From Bacteroidales bacterium (GTDB taxonomy: Bacteria; Bacteroidota; Bacteroidia; Bacteroidales; P3), in NCBI GenBank assembly GCA_017962665.1, contig JAGCUU010000012.1, positions 1 to 64,000 of the forward strand: a stretch of 64,000 bases of DNA, given 5' to 3'. The first letter of the stretch is position 1, and each line of letters opens with the position of its first letter. The translations under genes and the position numbers were made by a program. This document shows, in pieces, positions 43,041 through 52,114 of this stretch. The notes beneath the pieces were generated by a model, which searched no databases, had not been told where the DNA came from, and worked only from the letters and a program-made list of their open reading frames with translations.

Positions 43041-45428
43041 ATGCTAAAAAATTTATTATCTATCGGCATGGTCCTGCTGCTTGCAAGCGGACTATGCGCC
43101 CAGGAGCAGGGCAACAACGCGCTCCACAAAAACGCAGGCAAAAGCGGTGCTAAAACAATCACCTTCCCCGCCTCAGACATCCAGTTCTGGACAGGACAAG
43201 GCTCAAACCAAGCCGTGGTCATTCTGGCATGGGACGACAATACCAACGGCAGCAACATAGCCTTGGCATGGGGTGTGCGCTGGAATGGCAACGCCATGGC
43301 CACAAGCCTGTTGGACAGCATCGCCGCTTATGACAGTCGCTTCAGCTACACATTGTCTGGCTCCCTGATGACCAACATGTCGTACAACGACGGCACGGTA
43401 AACCCTCAGTCAAGCACGAATGGATGGTGCTACTACCTTAACGGCAACTGGGCTCCAAACGCTTGGCCGAACCAACCCGTAAACAACAATGATGTTATCG
43501 AGATGAGCAGCAGCTGCATGTGGTCAATGACAACCGCTACCGCCGCCACTGACCCCAACCCCAGCGCTCCTGAAGATGCTTCTATCGACGCCAGCAACAT
43601 CGTTTACTGGGTAGGTGAAGGCAACAATCAAGTCGTTCTCGCCGTCAACTGGGCCGACACCGCTCTCGCCTGGGGCTACCGCTTCAGCGGAGAAAGCACC
43701 TCAGTGTCGACAATGATGTCCGATATCGCTGCCGCAGATCCGCGTTTCAGCTATGTTACAGGCTCATGGGGCATCGACGACATCAACTTCACAGCTGGCA
43801 GCACCACCCTCGGCGTCACCCCAGGCAACTACTGGTGGAGCCTGCTCAACCACGTCGGTGGCATGGGCATGGGCGACATGCTGCATGACGGTGACTTCTA
43901 CAAATGGGGAGACCTCGCTGTCGCTGTGATTACCGACAGTACATGGGTTGACTACGGCGGTGGCTATGCCTATTGGGACTACACATATATTTGGCCTTAC
44001 GATATCACCCCCGTCAGCGTCCCCGAAATCACTGATGCAGAGATAGCAGCAGACAATATCCTCTACTGGGTGGGTGAGGGCAACAACCAAGTCGTTCTCG
44101 CTGTCAACTGGGCCGACACCGCTCTCGCCTGGGGCTATCGCTTCAGCGGTGAAAACACCTCGGTGTCAACCATGATGGCCGACATCGCAAATGCCGACCC
44201 AAGATTCAGCTATGTCACAGGCTCATGGGGCATCGACGACATCAACTACAACGTCGACAACCTTTCTCTCGGCGTCACCCCTGGCAACTACTGGTGGAGC
44301 CTGCTCAACCACATTGGCGGAATGGGCATGGGCGACATCCTTCATGACGGCGACTTCTACAAATGGGGCGATCTCGCTGTCGCTGTGATTACCGACAGTA
44401 CATGGGTTGACTACGGCGGTGGCTATGCTTACTGGGACTACACCTATGTTTGGCCTTACGCCATCACCCCTGTCAGCAATCCCAACAACGATCCAGAGGT
44501 CGGACCTTTCTGTGGTGCTGTAGGAAGCGAAGGCTGCACAGCTATCGCATACAACGACAGCAGAATAAAAGCCTGGGCTACTGGATGTACCATTGTCAGA
44601 GGTTCTCAAAATCTCAGCGATCCCGATGCTCCGCTGGTAACTTTCGGCTCCGAGAGCGATGCCGTTGGACCGGCCACAACGAGCACCACGGATGTCGTCA
44701 GCCTTGGCGATGGTGGAAGCGCCACACTTACTTTTGCCAAGCCCATCAAGAACGGTGATGGATTTGACTTTGCCGTTTATGAAAACTCCTTCAACGACAG
44801 CTTCCTTGAACTTGCCTTTGTTGAGGTTAGCTCTGACGGCATCAACTTTGTCAGATTCCCTGCGACATCTCTTACCCAGACCAACGCACAGATTGGCGGC
44901 AACGGTTCCGTTGACCCCACCTTCATAAACAACCTTGCTGGCAAATACCGCGTCGGCTACGGCACACCATTCGATCTCGCCGAACTAGCTGACAGCACAG
45001 GAATCGATATCAACAACATCACCCACGTGCGTATCGTTGACGTAGTCGGAAGCATCGACCCGCAGTATGGCACATACGATGCATTCGGCCACATCATCAA
45101 CGACCCATTCCCGAACAATAGCTACAGCGCCGGATTCGACCTCGACGGCGTTGCCGTACTCAACCAAGCCGGCGAAGGTTTTGACGCCATAGAGGAAAGC
45201 GTTGTAAAGATATATCCTAACCCTGCCAATGAGTACGCTATCGTCAACTGCGACGATCATGCCAGCGTTGTCAGTGTCGAGATGTTCGACATGACCGGTC
45301 GTCTGGTCTATAGCAGAACCTTGGAGCCGGGAACAAACCAGTTCCAGATTGGCACATCACGTATTGCCAATGGCATCTACATGCTCCGTATAGGCGACAA
45401 TACCCAAAAATTAGTGGTGCGCCACTAA
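43041..45428 (+). CDS. Cobalamin-regulated T9SS-exported protein with three repeats
   Basis: A 795-residue surface or secreted protein, probably tied to corrinoid capture because it is the only gene behind a cobalamin riboswitch. Order: signal peptide (1-20, no lipobox), divergent repeat 1 (about 45-165), repeat 2 (about 184-325), repeat 3 (about 337-478), a beta-sandwich-like domain (about 490-705; FDFAVYENSF, LELAFVEVSSDG) and a type A T9SS tail (about 715-795; KIYPNPANEYAIV, GIYMLRIG). Repeats 2 and 3 start YWVGEGNNQVVLAVNWAD and are nearly identical. Repeat 1 contains a TSLLDSIAAYD...GWCYYLNGNW pattern reminiscent of DUF4430/transcobalamin-like domains. That resemblance is my reading and is untested. 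It is not a BtuG-type propeller and there is no TonB receptor beside it. Confidence 0.85.
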   Translation: MLKNLLSIGMVLLLASGLCAQEQGNNALHKNAGKSGAKTITFPASDIQFWTGQGSNQAVVILAWDDNTNGSNIALAWGVRWNGNAMATSLLDSIAAYDSRFSYTLSGSLMTNMSYNDGTVNPQSSTNGWCYYLNGNWAPNAWPNQPVNNNDVIEMSSSCMWSMTTATAATDPNPSAPEDASIDASNIVYWVGEGNNQVVLAVNWADTALAWGYRFSGESTSVSTMMSDIAAADPRFSYVTGSWGIDDINFTAGSTTLGVTPGNYWWSLLNHVGGMGMGDMLHDGDFYKWGDLAVAVITDSTWVDYGGGYAYWDYTYIWPYDITPVSVPEITDAEIAADNILYWVGEGNNQVVLAVNWADTALAWGYRFSGENTSVSTMMADIANADPRFSYVTGSWGIDDINYNVDNLSLGVTPGNYWWSLLNHIGGMGMGDILHDGDFYKWGDLAVAVITDSTWVDYGGGYAYWDYTYVWPYAITPVSNPNNDPEVGPFCGAVGSEGCTAIAYNDSRIKAWATGCTIVRGSQNLSDPDAPLVTFGSESDAVGPATTSTTDVVSLGDGGSATLTFAKPIKNGDGFDFAVYENSFNDSFLELAFVEVSSDGINFVRFPATSLTQTNAQIGGNGSVDPTFINNLAGKYRVGYGTPFDLAELADSTGIDINNITHVRIVDVVGSIDPQYGTYDAFGHIINDPFPNNSYSAGFDLDGVAVLNQAGEGFDAIEESVVKIYPNPANEYAIVNCDDHASVVSVEMFDMTGRLVYSRTLEPGTNQFQIGTSRIANGIYMLRIGDNTQKLVVRH
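43590..44473 (+). repeat. Two 459-bp direct repeats within the cobalamin-regulated gene
   Basis: The stretches from about 43590 and from about 44049 repeat with a period of 459 bp (153 codons). They share long identical runs, for example around 43670/44129 and 43960/44419. Identity is high at DNA as well as protein level, which points to a recent duplication or ongoing gene conversion. Confidence 0.9.
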
Positions 45429-45459
45429 CTCTTTAATGTTTCATTATCATTGTATATTA

Positions 45460-45490
45460 CAAGCGGCAGCCGATTCGGCTGCCGCTTGTC
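45460..45490. terminator. Bidirectional terminator
   Basis: A 14-bp perfect stem, starting ACAAGCGGCAGCCG (45460-45473) and closing at 45490, has a three-base loop. It is followed by CTTTTC on the plus strand and TAATATAC on the minus strand. It ends the cobalamin-regulated gene and probably the convergent lipoprotein gene. Confidence 0.85.
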
Positions 45491-45493
45491 TTT

Positions 45494-46336
45494 TCAGAGC
45501 TTCTCGAACGTGTATTTGGCTCCCTCTTCGTAGGGCACTACCTGATCTATACTTCCTGAAGACGCATCGAAATAGAAATATGAATTCGTGCTACCCTTTG
45601 TACGACATACATATTCCGTAAGTATCTTCTCTATGAACAGCGTGGCACACTGGTAACCCATCCTGCGCGCCATCAGGTATGCATCGTTGGTATTGATGTG
45701 CTCGAAGCGGGTCATCAAATTCGCCTTGTTGTCCTTCATCGAGGTCACTGTTCCATGGAATTGCTCGGCGACCTCGTCGCCCAGGAAAAAAACTTCGGCG
45801 CTGTCGCCGCCGTCGAAACGGAGCCATACGTTGGTGGCAAAATGTCGCAGAAAATAGTCGTACCTGTATTCCATCCCCTTACGTGTATGGAACTGACTGA
45901 CGCAGGGCTCCATATATTCCTCCGCCTCAAATTGCACTATATTGACGACAAAATGTTGGTCATCAGACTTGGGCAACAGCGACACATCTTCCACCAATAC
46001 CACCGGCACCCGTAAACGGCTTAACGTAAAGAGAAAAACGTCATTGAACTGCTCAAGGAAAATACTGTCGTCTATTTTGTCCAGAATCTGCGTTTTCGAC
46101 GCTATCACCGAATCTTGCTCACTCTCATCCATCAACAGGAAGCCTGCCAAATTGTCAAGTGAACTGTTTGTGTGTATAACCGTCTTGGGCAAAGTGACAT
46201 ATATCTTTTCCGTTGCGGTCTCTTTTCCCCGCTCAAATTTGCGAATAAAAGAATTGGCATAATGGAAATCGCTCTTGCATCCCACAAGCAGCGAGAACAG
46301 GACAGGAACCAATATCAAGCAAAACTTTCTGTACAT
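45494..46336 (-). CDS. Lipoprotein of unknown function
   Basis: A 280-residue predicted lipoprotein; I do not recognise the family. The signal peptide ends in the lipobox LVGC (Cys19). The mature part is mixed alpha/beta with no repeats. It has features such as FVVNIVQFEAEEYMEP and, later, a Tyr/Phe-rich C-terminus (SYFYFDASSGS). The frame is open to 46438, but the ATG at 46336 gives a proper lipoprotein signal while the longer start does not. It is a single gene between the bidirectional terminator and the divergent yitT-like gene. Confidence 0.75.
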   Translation of the reverse strand: MYRKFCLILVPVLFSLLVGCKSDFHYANSFIRKFERGKETATEKIYVTLPKTVIHTNSSLDNLAGFLLMDESEQDSVIASKTQILDKIDDSIFLEQFNDVFLFTLSRLRVPVVLVEDVSLLPKSDDQHFVVNIVQFEAEEYMEPCVSQFHTRKGMEYRYDYFLRHFATNVWLRFDGGDSAEVFFLGDEVAEQFHGTVTSMKDNKANLMTRFEHINTNDAYLMARRMGYQCATLFIEKILTEYVCRTKGSTNSYFYFDASSGSIDQVVPYEEGAKYTFEKL

Positions 46337-46427
46337 GATCGCAATTAGATATAAACAACAGCTACAACGCAGCCATGACAGTTTTATTGCTCGTATGTCT
46401 ATTTTTACAATAATCGTAAAAAATATG

Positions 46428-46435
46428 TAAATTTG
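46428..46435 (+). promoter_or_regulatory. -7 promoter element for the YitT-family gene
   Basis: TAAATTTG fits TAnnTTTG and lies 57 bp before the ATG. The -33 region is only T-rich. Confidence 0.5.
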
Positions 46436-46492
46436 CAAATCAATAATTCAAAAACACATTATATTAATACACTATTTTACAAATAGCTAACG

Positions 46493-47446
46493 ATGAGTAC
46501 AACAAAAAAAGTAAGTCTAAAAGATGAGATTAAAGCCTATGCGCTTGTAGCTTTAGGCAGTCTGCTCTTCGCTGTCGGCGATGTCATGTTTGTCAACCCC
46601 TACCACCTTGCCCCTGGCGGTGTCTACGGTCTTGCCAACGTCTTCAACGCCCTTTGGGGATGGAAAATCTCCGTTGCCGGCGTATGCATGGACATACCTC
46701 TATTGCTGATAGGCACCTGGATTCTCGGACCACGCTTCGGTGCCAAGACCATCGTTTCAGTTGTACTTATTCCCATATTCACCTACTTCCTCGAAACTTA
46801 CTACGGATATGCTCCTCTCATCCATGACGGTATTTATGGGAGCAAGGAAGCCCTTACCAGCTTCCTTTCCTATATGGATGGTGACATCGAGAAATACTTC
46901 ATCCCCGACTTCTTCCTCAACACTGTCGTCGCCGGTATCATCTACGGTGTTGCCATCGGTGTAATCTTCCGCGCCGGCGCAACCTCGGGAGGAAGCGACA
47001 TCATCAGCATGATCATCCACAAATACACCAAGATTTCTCTTGGCGTCCTCGTACTGATAGTCGACAGCTGCATCTCCCTCACCACATTGATTATAGGCAA
47101 CATCCGTCTACCTATATACTCCATCATCCTCATCTATATAGAAAGCAAGATTATCGACCTCATCGTCGAAGGTTTTACCACATACAAGACCGTTTTCATC
47201 GTCACCGACCGCATCGACGAAGTCAAAAACTTCATCCTCAACGAACTCAAACGTGGAGGTACTTGCTTCCCCGGTCTCGGCCTCTATCAAGGTCAGGAAC
47301 GCAAAATGATTTATGTCACCCTTGACCGTACCGACCTCGTCAAGCTTAAAGCCAACCTTCGCCATCTCGACCCCAACGCTTTCGTCAACGTCATCGAAAG
47401 TTCCGAAATAATGGGTCTGGGCTTCAAGGCTCTCCCTGAAGAGTAA
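46493..47446 (+). CDS. YitT family membrane protein
   Basis: Integral membrane protein of the YitT family (two YitT_membrane halves plus a DUF2179 domain); the transported or sensed molecule is unknown. The 317-residue protein has about six membrane segments. They begin with YALVALGSLLFAVGDVMF, whose NPYHLAPGGVYGLA loop is the family hallmark, and a second half has FRAGATSGGSDIISMII. The cytoplasmic C-terminal domain (about 235-310) is the DUF2179 nitrogen-regulator-like fold. It lies 7 bp before a glycosyltransferase gene, likely in the same transcript. Confidence 0.92.
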   Translation: MSTTKKVSLKDEIKAYALVALGSLLFAVGDVMFVNPYHLAPGGVYGLANVFNALWGWKISVAGVCMDIPLLLIGTWILGPRFGAKTIVSVVLIPIFTYFLETYYGYAPLIHDGIYGSKEALTSFLSYMDGDIEKYFIPDFFLNTVVAGIIYGVAIGVIFRAGATSGGSDIISMIIHKYTKISLGVLVLIVDSCISLTTLIIGNIRLPIYSIILIYIESKIIDLIVEGFTTYKTVFIVTDRIDEVKNFILNELKRGGTCFPGLGLYQGQERKMIYVTLDRTDLVKLKANLRHLDPNAFVNVIESSEIMGLGFKALPEE

Positions 47447-47453
47447 CAACTGC

Positions 47454-48647
47454 ATGAAGATACTCCAGCTCTGCTATAAGCCACCTTTCCCTCCCGTTGA
47501 CGGCGGTACTCTGGCAATGAACAGCATTACCCGAGGGCTCCTATCCAACGGCCACAAGGTAAAGGTGCTTTCTGTATGCAGCGACAAACACAGGGTCAGC
47601 TCGTCTGTAGCAGGGTCTGAATACGAACGGGAAACAGCGTTTGAATCGGTTTATATCGATCTCTCCGTCAAACCCATAGACGCCGCCATAGCTATGCTAT
47701 GCGGCGAGTCATACAATATCAAACGATTCATCAGCAAGGATTTCAACAACAAACTGTCTGAAATACTGCAGGCGGACGAATACGACATTGTCCATGTGGA
47801 AAGTATTTTTCTCGCACCATACCTCCCCACCATACGAAAGTATAGCACCGCCCGCGTCGTACTTCGGACTCACAACGTCGAACACCGCATCTGGCGACAA
47901 CTGGCCGATACCGAGAAGAAGAAACTGAAACGCCACTATTTGAAACATCTGGCACTTGCTCTACGCGCCTACGAACTCGACCAAATAAACCGTTTCGACG
48001 GCATAGCATGCATAACGGACGACGATGCAGAGACATTCAAACGCCTCGGATGCAGGAAACCTGTCACGGTAATACCGTTCGGAATCGATACACCCATATA
48101 CGACAACTTCGAAGCCGAGGAAAACACATTGTTCCATATCGGCTCGATGGACTGGCAACCCAACGCCGACGGAATACGATGGTTCCTGCACGACGTATGG
48201 CCTGCTGTACATCACGATCTGCCGAACCTGAAACTTTTCCTCGCAGGGCGCAAGATGCCCGACGACCTGCTTAACGCCAATATCGACGGAGTTAACGTTG
48301 TCGGCGAAGTACCGAACGCAACAGATTTCATGCTCTCCAAACAAATCAACATCGTACCCCTGCGTGCCGGCGGCGGAATGCGAATAAAAATCATCGAAGC
48401 CATGGCCCTAGGCAAAACAGTGGTAACCACCAACATAGGAGCATCCGGCATCCAATACTCCGACGGAGAGAACCTACTTATAGCCAACACGCCTGAGGAA
48501 TTCATGACACAGCTGAAACGGTGTACCCTTGACAAAGAACTACTCCGACGTATAGGCGACAACGCCAGAGCACTTGTAAAAAAACAGTACAGCAACCAGG
48601 CCATCACTACATGCCTGACGCAATTCTACGACTCCCTGATACAATAA
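47454..48647 (+). CDS. Glycosyltransferase family 4
   Basis: GT-B glycosyltransferase of 397 residues that probably adds a hexose to a surface glycan or glycolipid. The N-terminal domain starts ILQLCYKPPFPPVDGGT, the usual donor/acceptor cleft region. The C-terminal domain has HIGSMDWQPNADGIRWF and the EAMALGKTVVTT nucleotide-sugar binding segment with the conserved Glu. It has no membrane helix. Acceptor and donor cannot be told from the sequence. It is the only clear sugar-adding transferase in the window and lies outside the precursor operon. The following gene begins close after it. Confidence 0.88.
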   Translation: MKILQLCYKPPFPPVDGGTLAMNSITRGLLSNGHKVKVLSVCSDKHRVSSSVAGSEYERETAFESVYIDLSVKPIDAAIAMLCGESYNIKRFISKDFNNKLSEILQADEYDIVHVESIFLAPYLPTIRKYSTARVVLRTHNVEHRIWRQLADTEKKKLKRHYLKHLALALRAYELDQINRFDGIACITDDDAETFKRLGCRKPVTVIPFGIDTPIYDNFEAEENTLFHIGSMDWQPNADGIRWFLHDVWPAVHHDLPNLKLFLAGRKMPDDLLNANIDGVNVVGEVPNATDFMLSKQINIVPLRAGGGMRIKIIEAMALGKTVVTTNIGASGIQYSDGENLLIANTPEEFMTQLKRCTLDKELLRRIGDNARALVKKQYSNQAITTCLTQFYDSLIQ

Positions 48648-48688
48648 AAAACCGCCATCGGCGTTATCTGCAAAAACAGACGACCGAA

Positions 48689-49192
48689 ATGAAAGCATTG
48701 AAAAGATTGCCACTGCTCATTATGCTTGCCATCACGATAGCAGCATCGGCACAAATCAAGATTCCAGAGACAAAGGTTAGCTTTTCTTTCCCCAACGGAG
48801 GATGGAAATACTTAGAGACCAACAAAATCAACAACAACACCGTAGTCTATCTCTATTCCTATTCAAAAGAAAATGTGGTGGACAACGGCGACACCGTTAT
48901 CCCGTTCATGCGCATCTATGTGCGTAAAAACTTCCAGGGTTCGGTATTCGATCTCGCCTATCAGCGCTTCACGACCCAACCGTTTGAATCCTTGGGCGAA
49001 TACCCTTTCCTCGACGGATTAGGCTACCAAGGCATCTATGCCGACGATGGCGACAACAAGGAATACCAATTCCGAATGGTTTATATTAAAGACAGAACCA
49101 CTGCGATAGAGATACGCCTCGAGACATCACGAGGCACTTACGACAAATTTGACAAAGAATTCATGTCAATTCTCAACACCGTCAAAAAGTGA
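48689..49192 (+). CDS. Small secreted protein of unknown function
   Basis: A 167-residue exported protein; no family recognised with confidence. The Sec signal peptide ends at ASAQ (about residue 22). The mature part reads as one compact domain with FSFPNGGWKYLET near its start and alternating strands, and a C-terminal segment with TTAIEIRLETSRGTYDKF. This is broadly like the PsbP/DUF1795-type folds that take hydrophobic ligands, but that is a guess. The frame is open from 48611, overlapping the glycosyltransferase; the ATG at 48689 gives the signal peptide. The next gene starts within 10 bp. Confidence 0.7.
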   Translation: MKALKRLPLLIMLAITIAASAQIKIPETKVSFSFPNGGWKYLETNKINNNTVVYLYSYSKENVVDNGDTVIPFMRIYVRKNFQGSVFDLAYQRFTTQPFESLGEYPFLDGLGYQGIYADDGDNKEYQFRMVYIKDRTTAIEIRLETSRGTYDKFDKEFMSILNTVKK

Positions 49193-49200
49193 ACACGCTT

Positions 49201-51996
49201 ATGAAGGTCAACGGAATCCCACTGACTAAAAAAATCCTCCTGCTCCTCATTGCCCTTGCCGCCACGACACTCTTGCAAGCCCAGCAGAACGACAAGGACT
49301 ATACAAGCCTTTACAACAAAGTTTACAAAGCTTACGTAAAAGCGCCAAACGATGTCGTAAACCTGCTGGAGATGGCAAATTTCTACTCGGACACCCTCAA
49401 TCCCATGCTCGACTACCCTACAGCCATGCGATACATCACCGAGGCGGAAAACAACTACATTGAGATTCTTGAGGACAGGGACCGCTACAAAGAGGCCAAA
49501 CGGTTGGTAAAAAAGAAAATATCCGTTGCCGATGTCCGCAGGGCACGCATAAACATGGCCATCTCCGCCCGTCAATGGCTAGACCGGCAGGAGGATGTCT
49601 CCGACGCAACGCTTGACAGCTACACCGCAACATTCAAAAACGACCCGCGCACACAACGTGTGATTGAGAGAAAACGCATGGATCTGCGATACAAACACGC
49701 ACTTCAGAAGAACACTCTGGCGGCATACAAGACTTTCATAGACAGCTACGGCTCTACGGAAGAAGGCGAGGAGGCCGGACGGCAGATGGCACGGCTGGCG
49801 TCATCACTTATTGACAACGCCGACAGCGAAGACGAAGTGGACTCCATACTTACAGGCTACCTCGACATCGAGGCAGTAAAGAATGTGGCCGACCGCAAGA
49901 AAAGTTCCATAGCATACACAGCTCTTGTCGCAAACCCCTCACGACAAGCCTACAAGACCTTCATGGCCAAATATCCGGGAAGCGACGAATATTCTCTTAT
50001 CCTTGAACGTATGGACGAAATACTGCGAGAAGATTTCGAAACCCTTACAGATCCTCGCCAATATGCCGATTTCGCCCTCAACAATCCCGACAATCCCATA
50101 GCCGAAAACGCTCTCAACGAACTGAAACGCCTTATCCGCGAGGAACGCAACATGGAAGCCCTTGACATCTACATGAACGAATTCCAACTTGACGTGGACT
50201 ACAACGAAATCTTCCTCGACTATTTCAAATGGCACACCGAAGAGGGCAACCTCTCCCCCGTCTCCATCTTTGCTGTCAAATACCCGGATTTCCCATACAA
50301 AATGGCCGTTCAGGACGCACTTGTTTCTGCAACAAAAATCGATTCCATCAACATCAACATACCTTTTGCGGAAAAAGAATTCCGCGACTGGGCATCGAAG
50401 ATATACCACCTGACAGGAAAAAAGGAATCGTTCGTGGCTCTTCAGCGCACCTTGCAACAATATATTGCGGCAAAACAATGGAACAAAGCTTCCGAACGCA
50501 TCAATTATTTCTCTCTCAGCTTCGAGGACAACTGTGTGGACGAAGTCTCTGAGCTGCGTTCTGTCATCAATAGGCAACCCAACCCTAAACTGTCAACGGC
50601 CATTGATGTGCACCCCGCTTACAATCTCATGCATCCAGTCATCCACCCTGACGGAACAACGCTATTCTATAACCGCGACGTGGAAGGACATGAATGTATA
50701 CAGAGCGCCCAGAAAAGTGCAGGCAAGAAAGGGTCAGTATGGCGTGGGACAGGCAACATAACTTTCTCCAACGTCGAAAACAAGGACTTGAAAATCTTCA
50801 ACTTCTTCGATAATGGAAACAAGATGCTTCTCGGCAAAAACGGGGACATCCTTGTTGCCGAAAGAGGCGAGAACGGATGGGTAGTGACAGAGACTCTGCC
50901 CGAGCCGGTCAACAGCTCTTTTAACGACTTTGACGCTTTCATGCTTCCTGACAGCAGCGGCATCCTCATCGCCTCCGACCGTCCCGGCGGACACAATCTC
51001 CAACCTTCACGCAGCTATTTTCATGGCGATACGGCACTGGCCTCCGACATCTATTACATACCTCTCACAAAAAAAGGATGGGGTAAGCCGATAAACCTCG
51101 GCATTAACGTCAACAGCCCCTATATGGAGTGCAGTCCTGCCATAAGCAGCGACCTCAAAACCCTTTATTTCATCACCGACGGGCGAGGCGGTCTCGGATA
51201 TGGCGATATATACTACACAACCCGCGACAATACAGACGACTGGTGTCATTGGGCCACCCCCACCAACTACGGCAAAGAAATCAACACCGGTTTCAACGAA
51301 AACAGCATCACCTTCTCCAACGACGGCAAACATCTTACTTTCGGAAGCAACTACGAAGGACACTACGGCTGCTACCATACTGCTGCTTTCCACACTATAA
51401 ACGAAAATTTCAAGTCGATCAGCATTAACACCGAAGAGGTAGGACTTTCTGTGGAGATCATCGACCTATCCTCCTTTAAAAGCATTGTCAAAGAATTGTC
51501 TATCGAACGACAGTCCACATGGCTTAGCTCGTTTTATTCTGACCGCGACTACATGCTCTATGCCATATGCAACGGACTGTTTATACCGGCAGTCCCATTC
51601 TCGCCATCCAATAATACCGCAGTAACCCCCGTTGCTTACGACGAGACAAATCTACTTGCACTCTCCGGACAAGACAAGCCTCTGGTGCTTCACGGCATCA
51701 TATTCGAAAACAACAAGGAGCATCTGGTTTCTTGCTCCAAAATGGAGCTCGACCAGCTGGCAGATTTTTTGAGAAGACATCCGAAACTTGTCGTAGAACT
51801 ATCCATCCATGTTGGAGGAATCGACGACACATTCTGCTATAATCTCTCACAGTCACGTGGAACTGAAGTCAAGAGGCATCTCGTCATACGAGGGGTGGAC
51901 AGCGACCGTATCGTCGTCTCCCCTTACGGCAACAGTATGACGAAAAAAGGACAAGCCCAGACTTCCGTTTCAGCAAAATTCACCAGACAGGATTGA
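49201..51996 (+). CDS. PorE-like TPR / beta-propeller / OmpA-like envelope protein
   Basis: A 931-residue exported protein with the domain order of PorE, a periplasmic accessory of type IX secretion: signal peptide (ending LLQAQ), helical TPR-like repeats (about 30-470), a PD40/WD40-like propeller (about 490-735; repeats such as MECSPAISSDLKTLYFITDGRGGLGYGDIYY), a carboxypeptidase-regulatory-like segment and a C-terminal OmpA-like domain (about 810-930). In the OmpA domain the Thr-Asp that contacts peptidoglycan reads Val-Gly, while the YNLSQSRG arginine is kept, so wall binding may be lost. An upstream GTG (49189) overlaps the previous stop; the ATG at 49201 is preferred. Whether it serves T9SS or another envelope system is open. 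Confidence 0.78.
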   Translation: MKVNGIPLTKKILLLLIALAATTLLQAQQNDKDYTSLYNKVYKAYVKAPNDVVNLLEMANFYSDTLNPMLDYPTAMRYITEAENNYIEILEDRDRYKEAKRLVKKKISVADVRRARINMAISARQWLDRQEDVSDATLDSYTATFKNDPRTQRVIERKRMDLRYKHALQKNTLAAYKTFIDSYGSTEEGEEAGRQMARLASSLIDNADSEDEVDSILTGYLDIEAVKNVADRKKSSIAYTALVANPSRQAYKTFMAKYPGSDEYSLILERMDEILREDFETLTDPRQYADFALNNPDNPIAENALNELKRLIREERNMEALDIYMNEFQLDVDYNEIFLDYFKWHTEEGNLSPVSIFAVKYPDFPYKMAVQDALVSATKIDSININIPFAEKEFRDWASKIYHLTGKKESFVALQRTLQQYIAAKQWNKASERINYFSLSFEDNCVDEVSELRSVINRQPNPKLSTAIDVHPAYNLMHPVIHPDGTTLFYNRDVEGHECIQSAQKSAGKKGSVWRGTGNITFSNVENKDLKIFNFFDNGNKMLLGKNGDILVAERGENGWVVTETLPEPVNSSFNDFDAFMLPDSSGILIASDRPGGHNLQPSRSYFHGDTALASDIYYIPLTKKGWGKPINLGINVNSPYMECSPAISSDLKTLYFITDGRGGLGYGDIYYTTRDNTDDWCHWATPTNYGKEINTGFNENSITFSNDGKHLTFGSNYEGHYGCYHTAAFHTINENFKSISINTEEVGLSVEIIDLSSFKSIVKELSIERQSTWLSSFYSDRDYMLYAICNGLFIPAVPFSPSNNTAVTPVAYDETNLLALSGQDKPLVLHGIIFENNKEHLVSCSKMELDQLADFLRRHPKLVVELSIHVGGIDDTFCYNLSQSRGTEVKRHLVIRGVDSDRIVVSPYGNSMTKKGQAQTSVSAKFTRQD

Positions 51997-52080
51997 GCGC
52001 CGTTCTCCTTCCAATACTTATTAACAATCGCTTGCGGATTTCTTTTTTGTAACCAAGCCTTGCAACAGAGAAAAAGGTGG

Positions 52081-52088
52081 TATTTTTG
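52081..52088 (+). promoter_or_regulatory. -7 promoter element for the alpha/beta hydrolase gene
   Basis: TATTTTTG fits TAnnTTTG, with CTTG (52059-52062) 18 bp upstream as a partial -33 box. The leader would be about 20 bases. Confidence 0.55.
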
Positions 52089-52114
52089 CACCCGATTTAC
52101 AATTGTCGCACAAC

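Noticed and set aside
43590..44473. CRISPR-like array
   Set aside because: Two long direct repeats, without short spaced units, that code protein domains.
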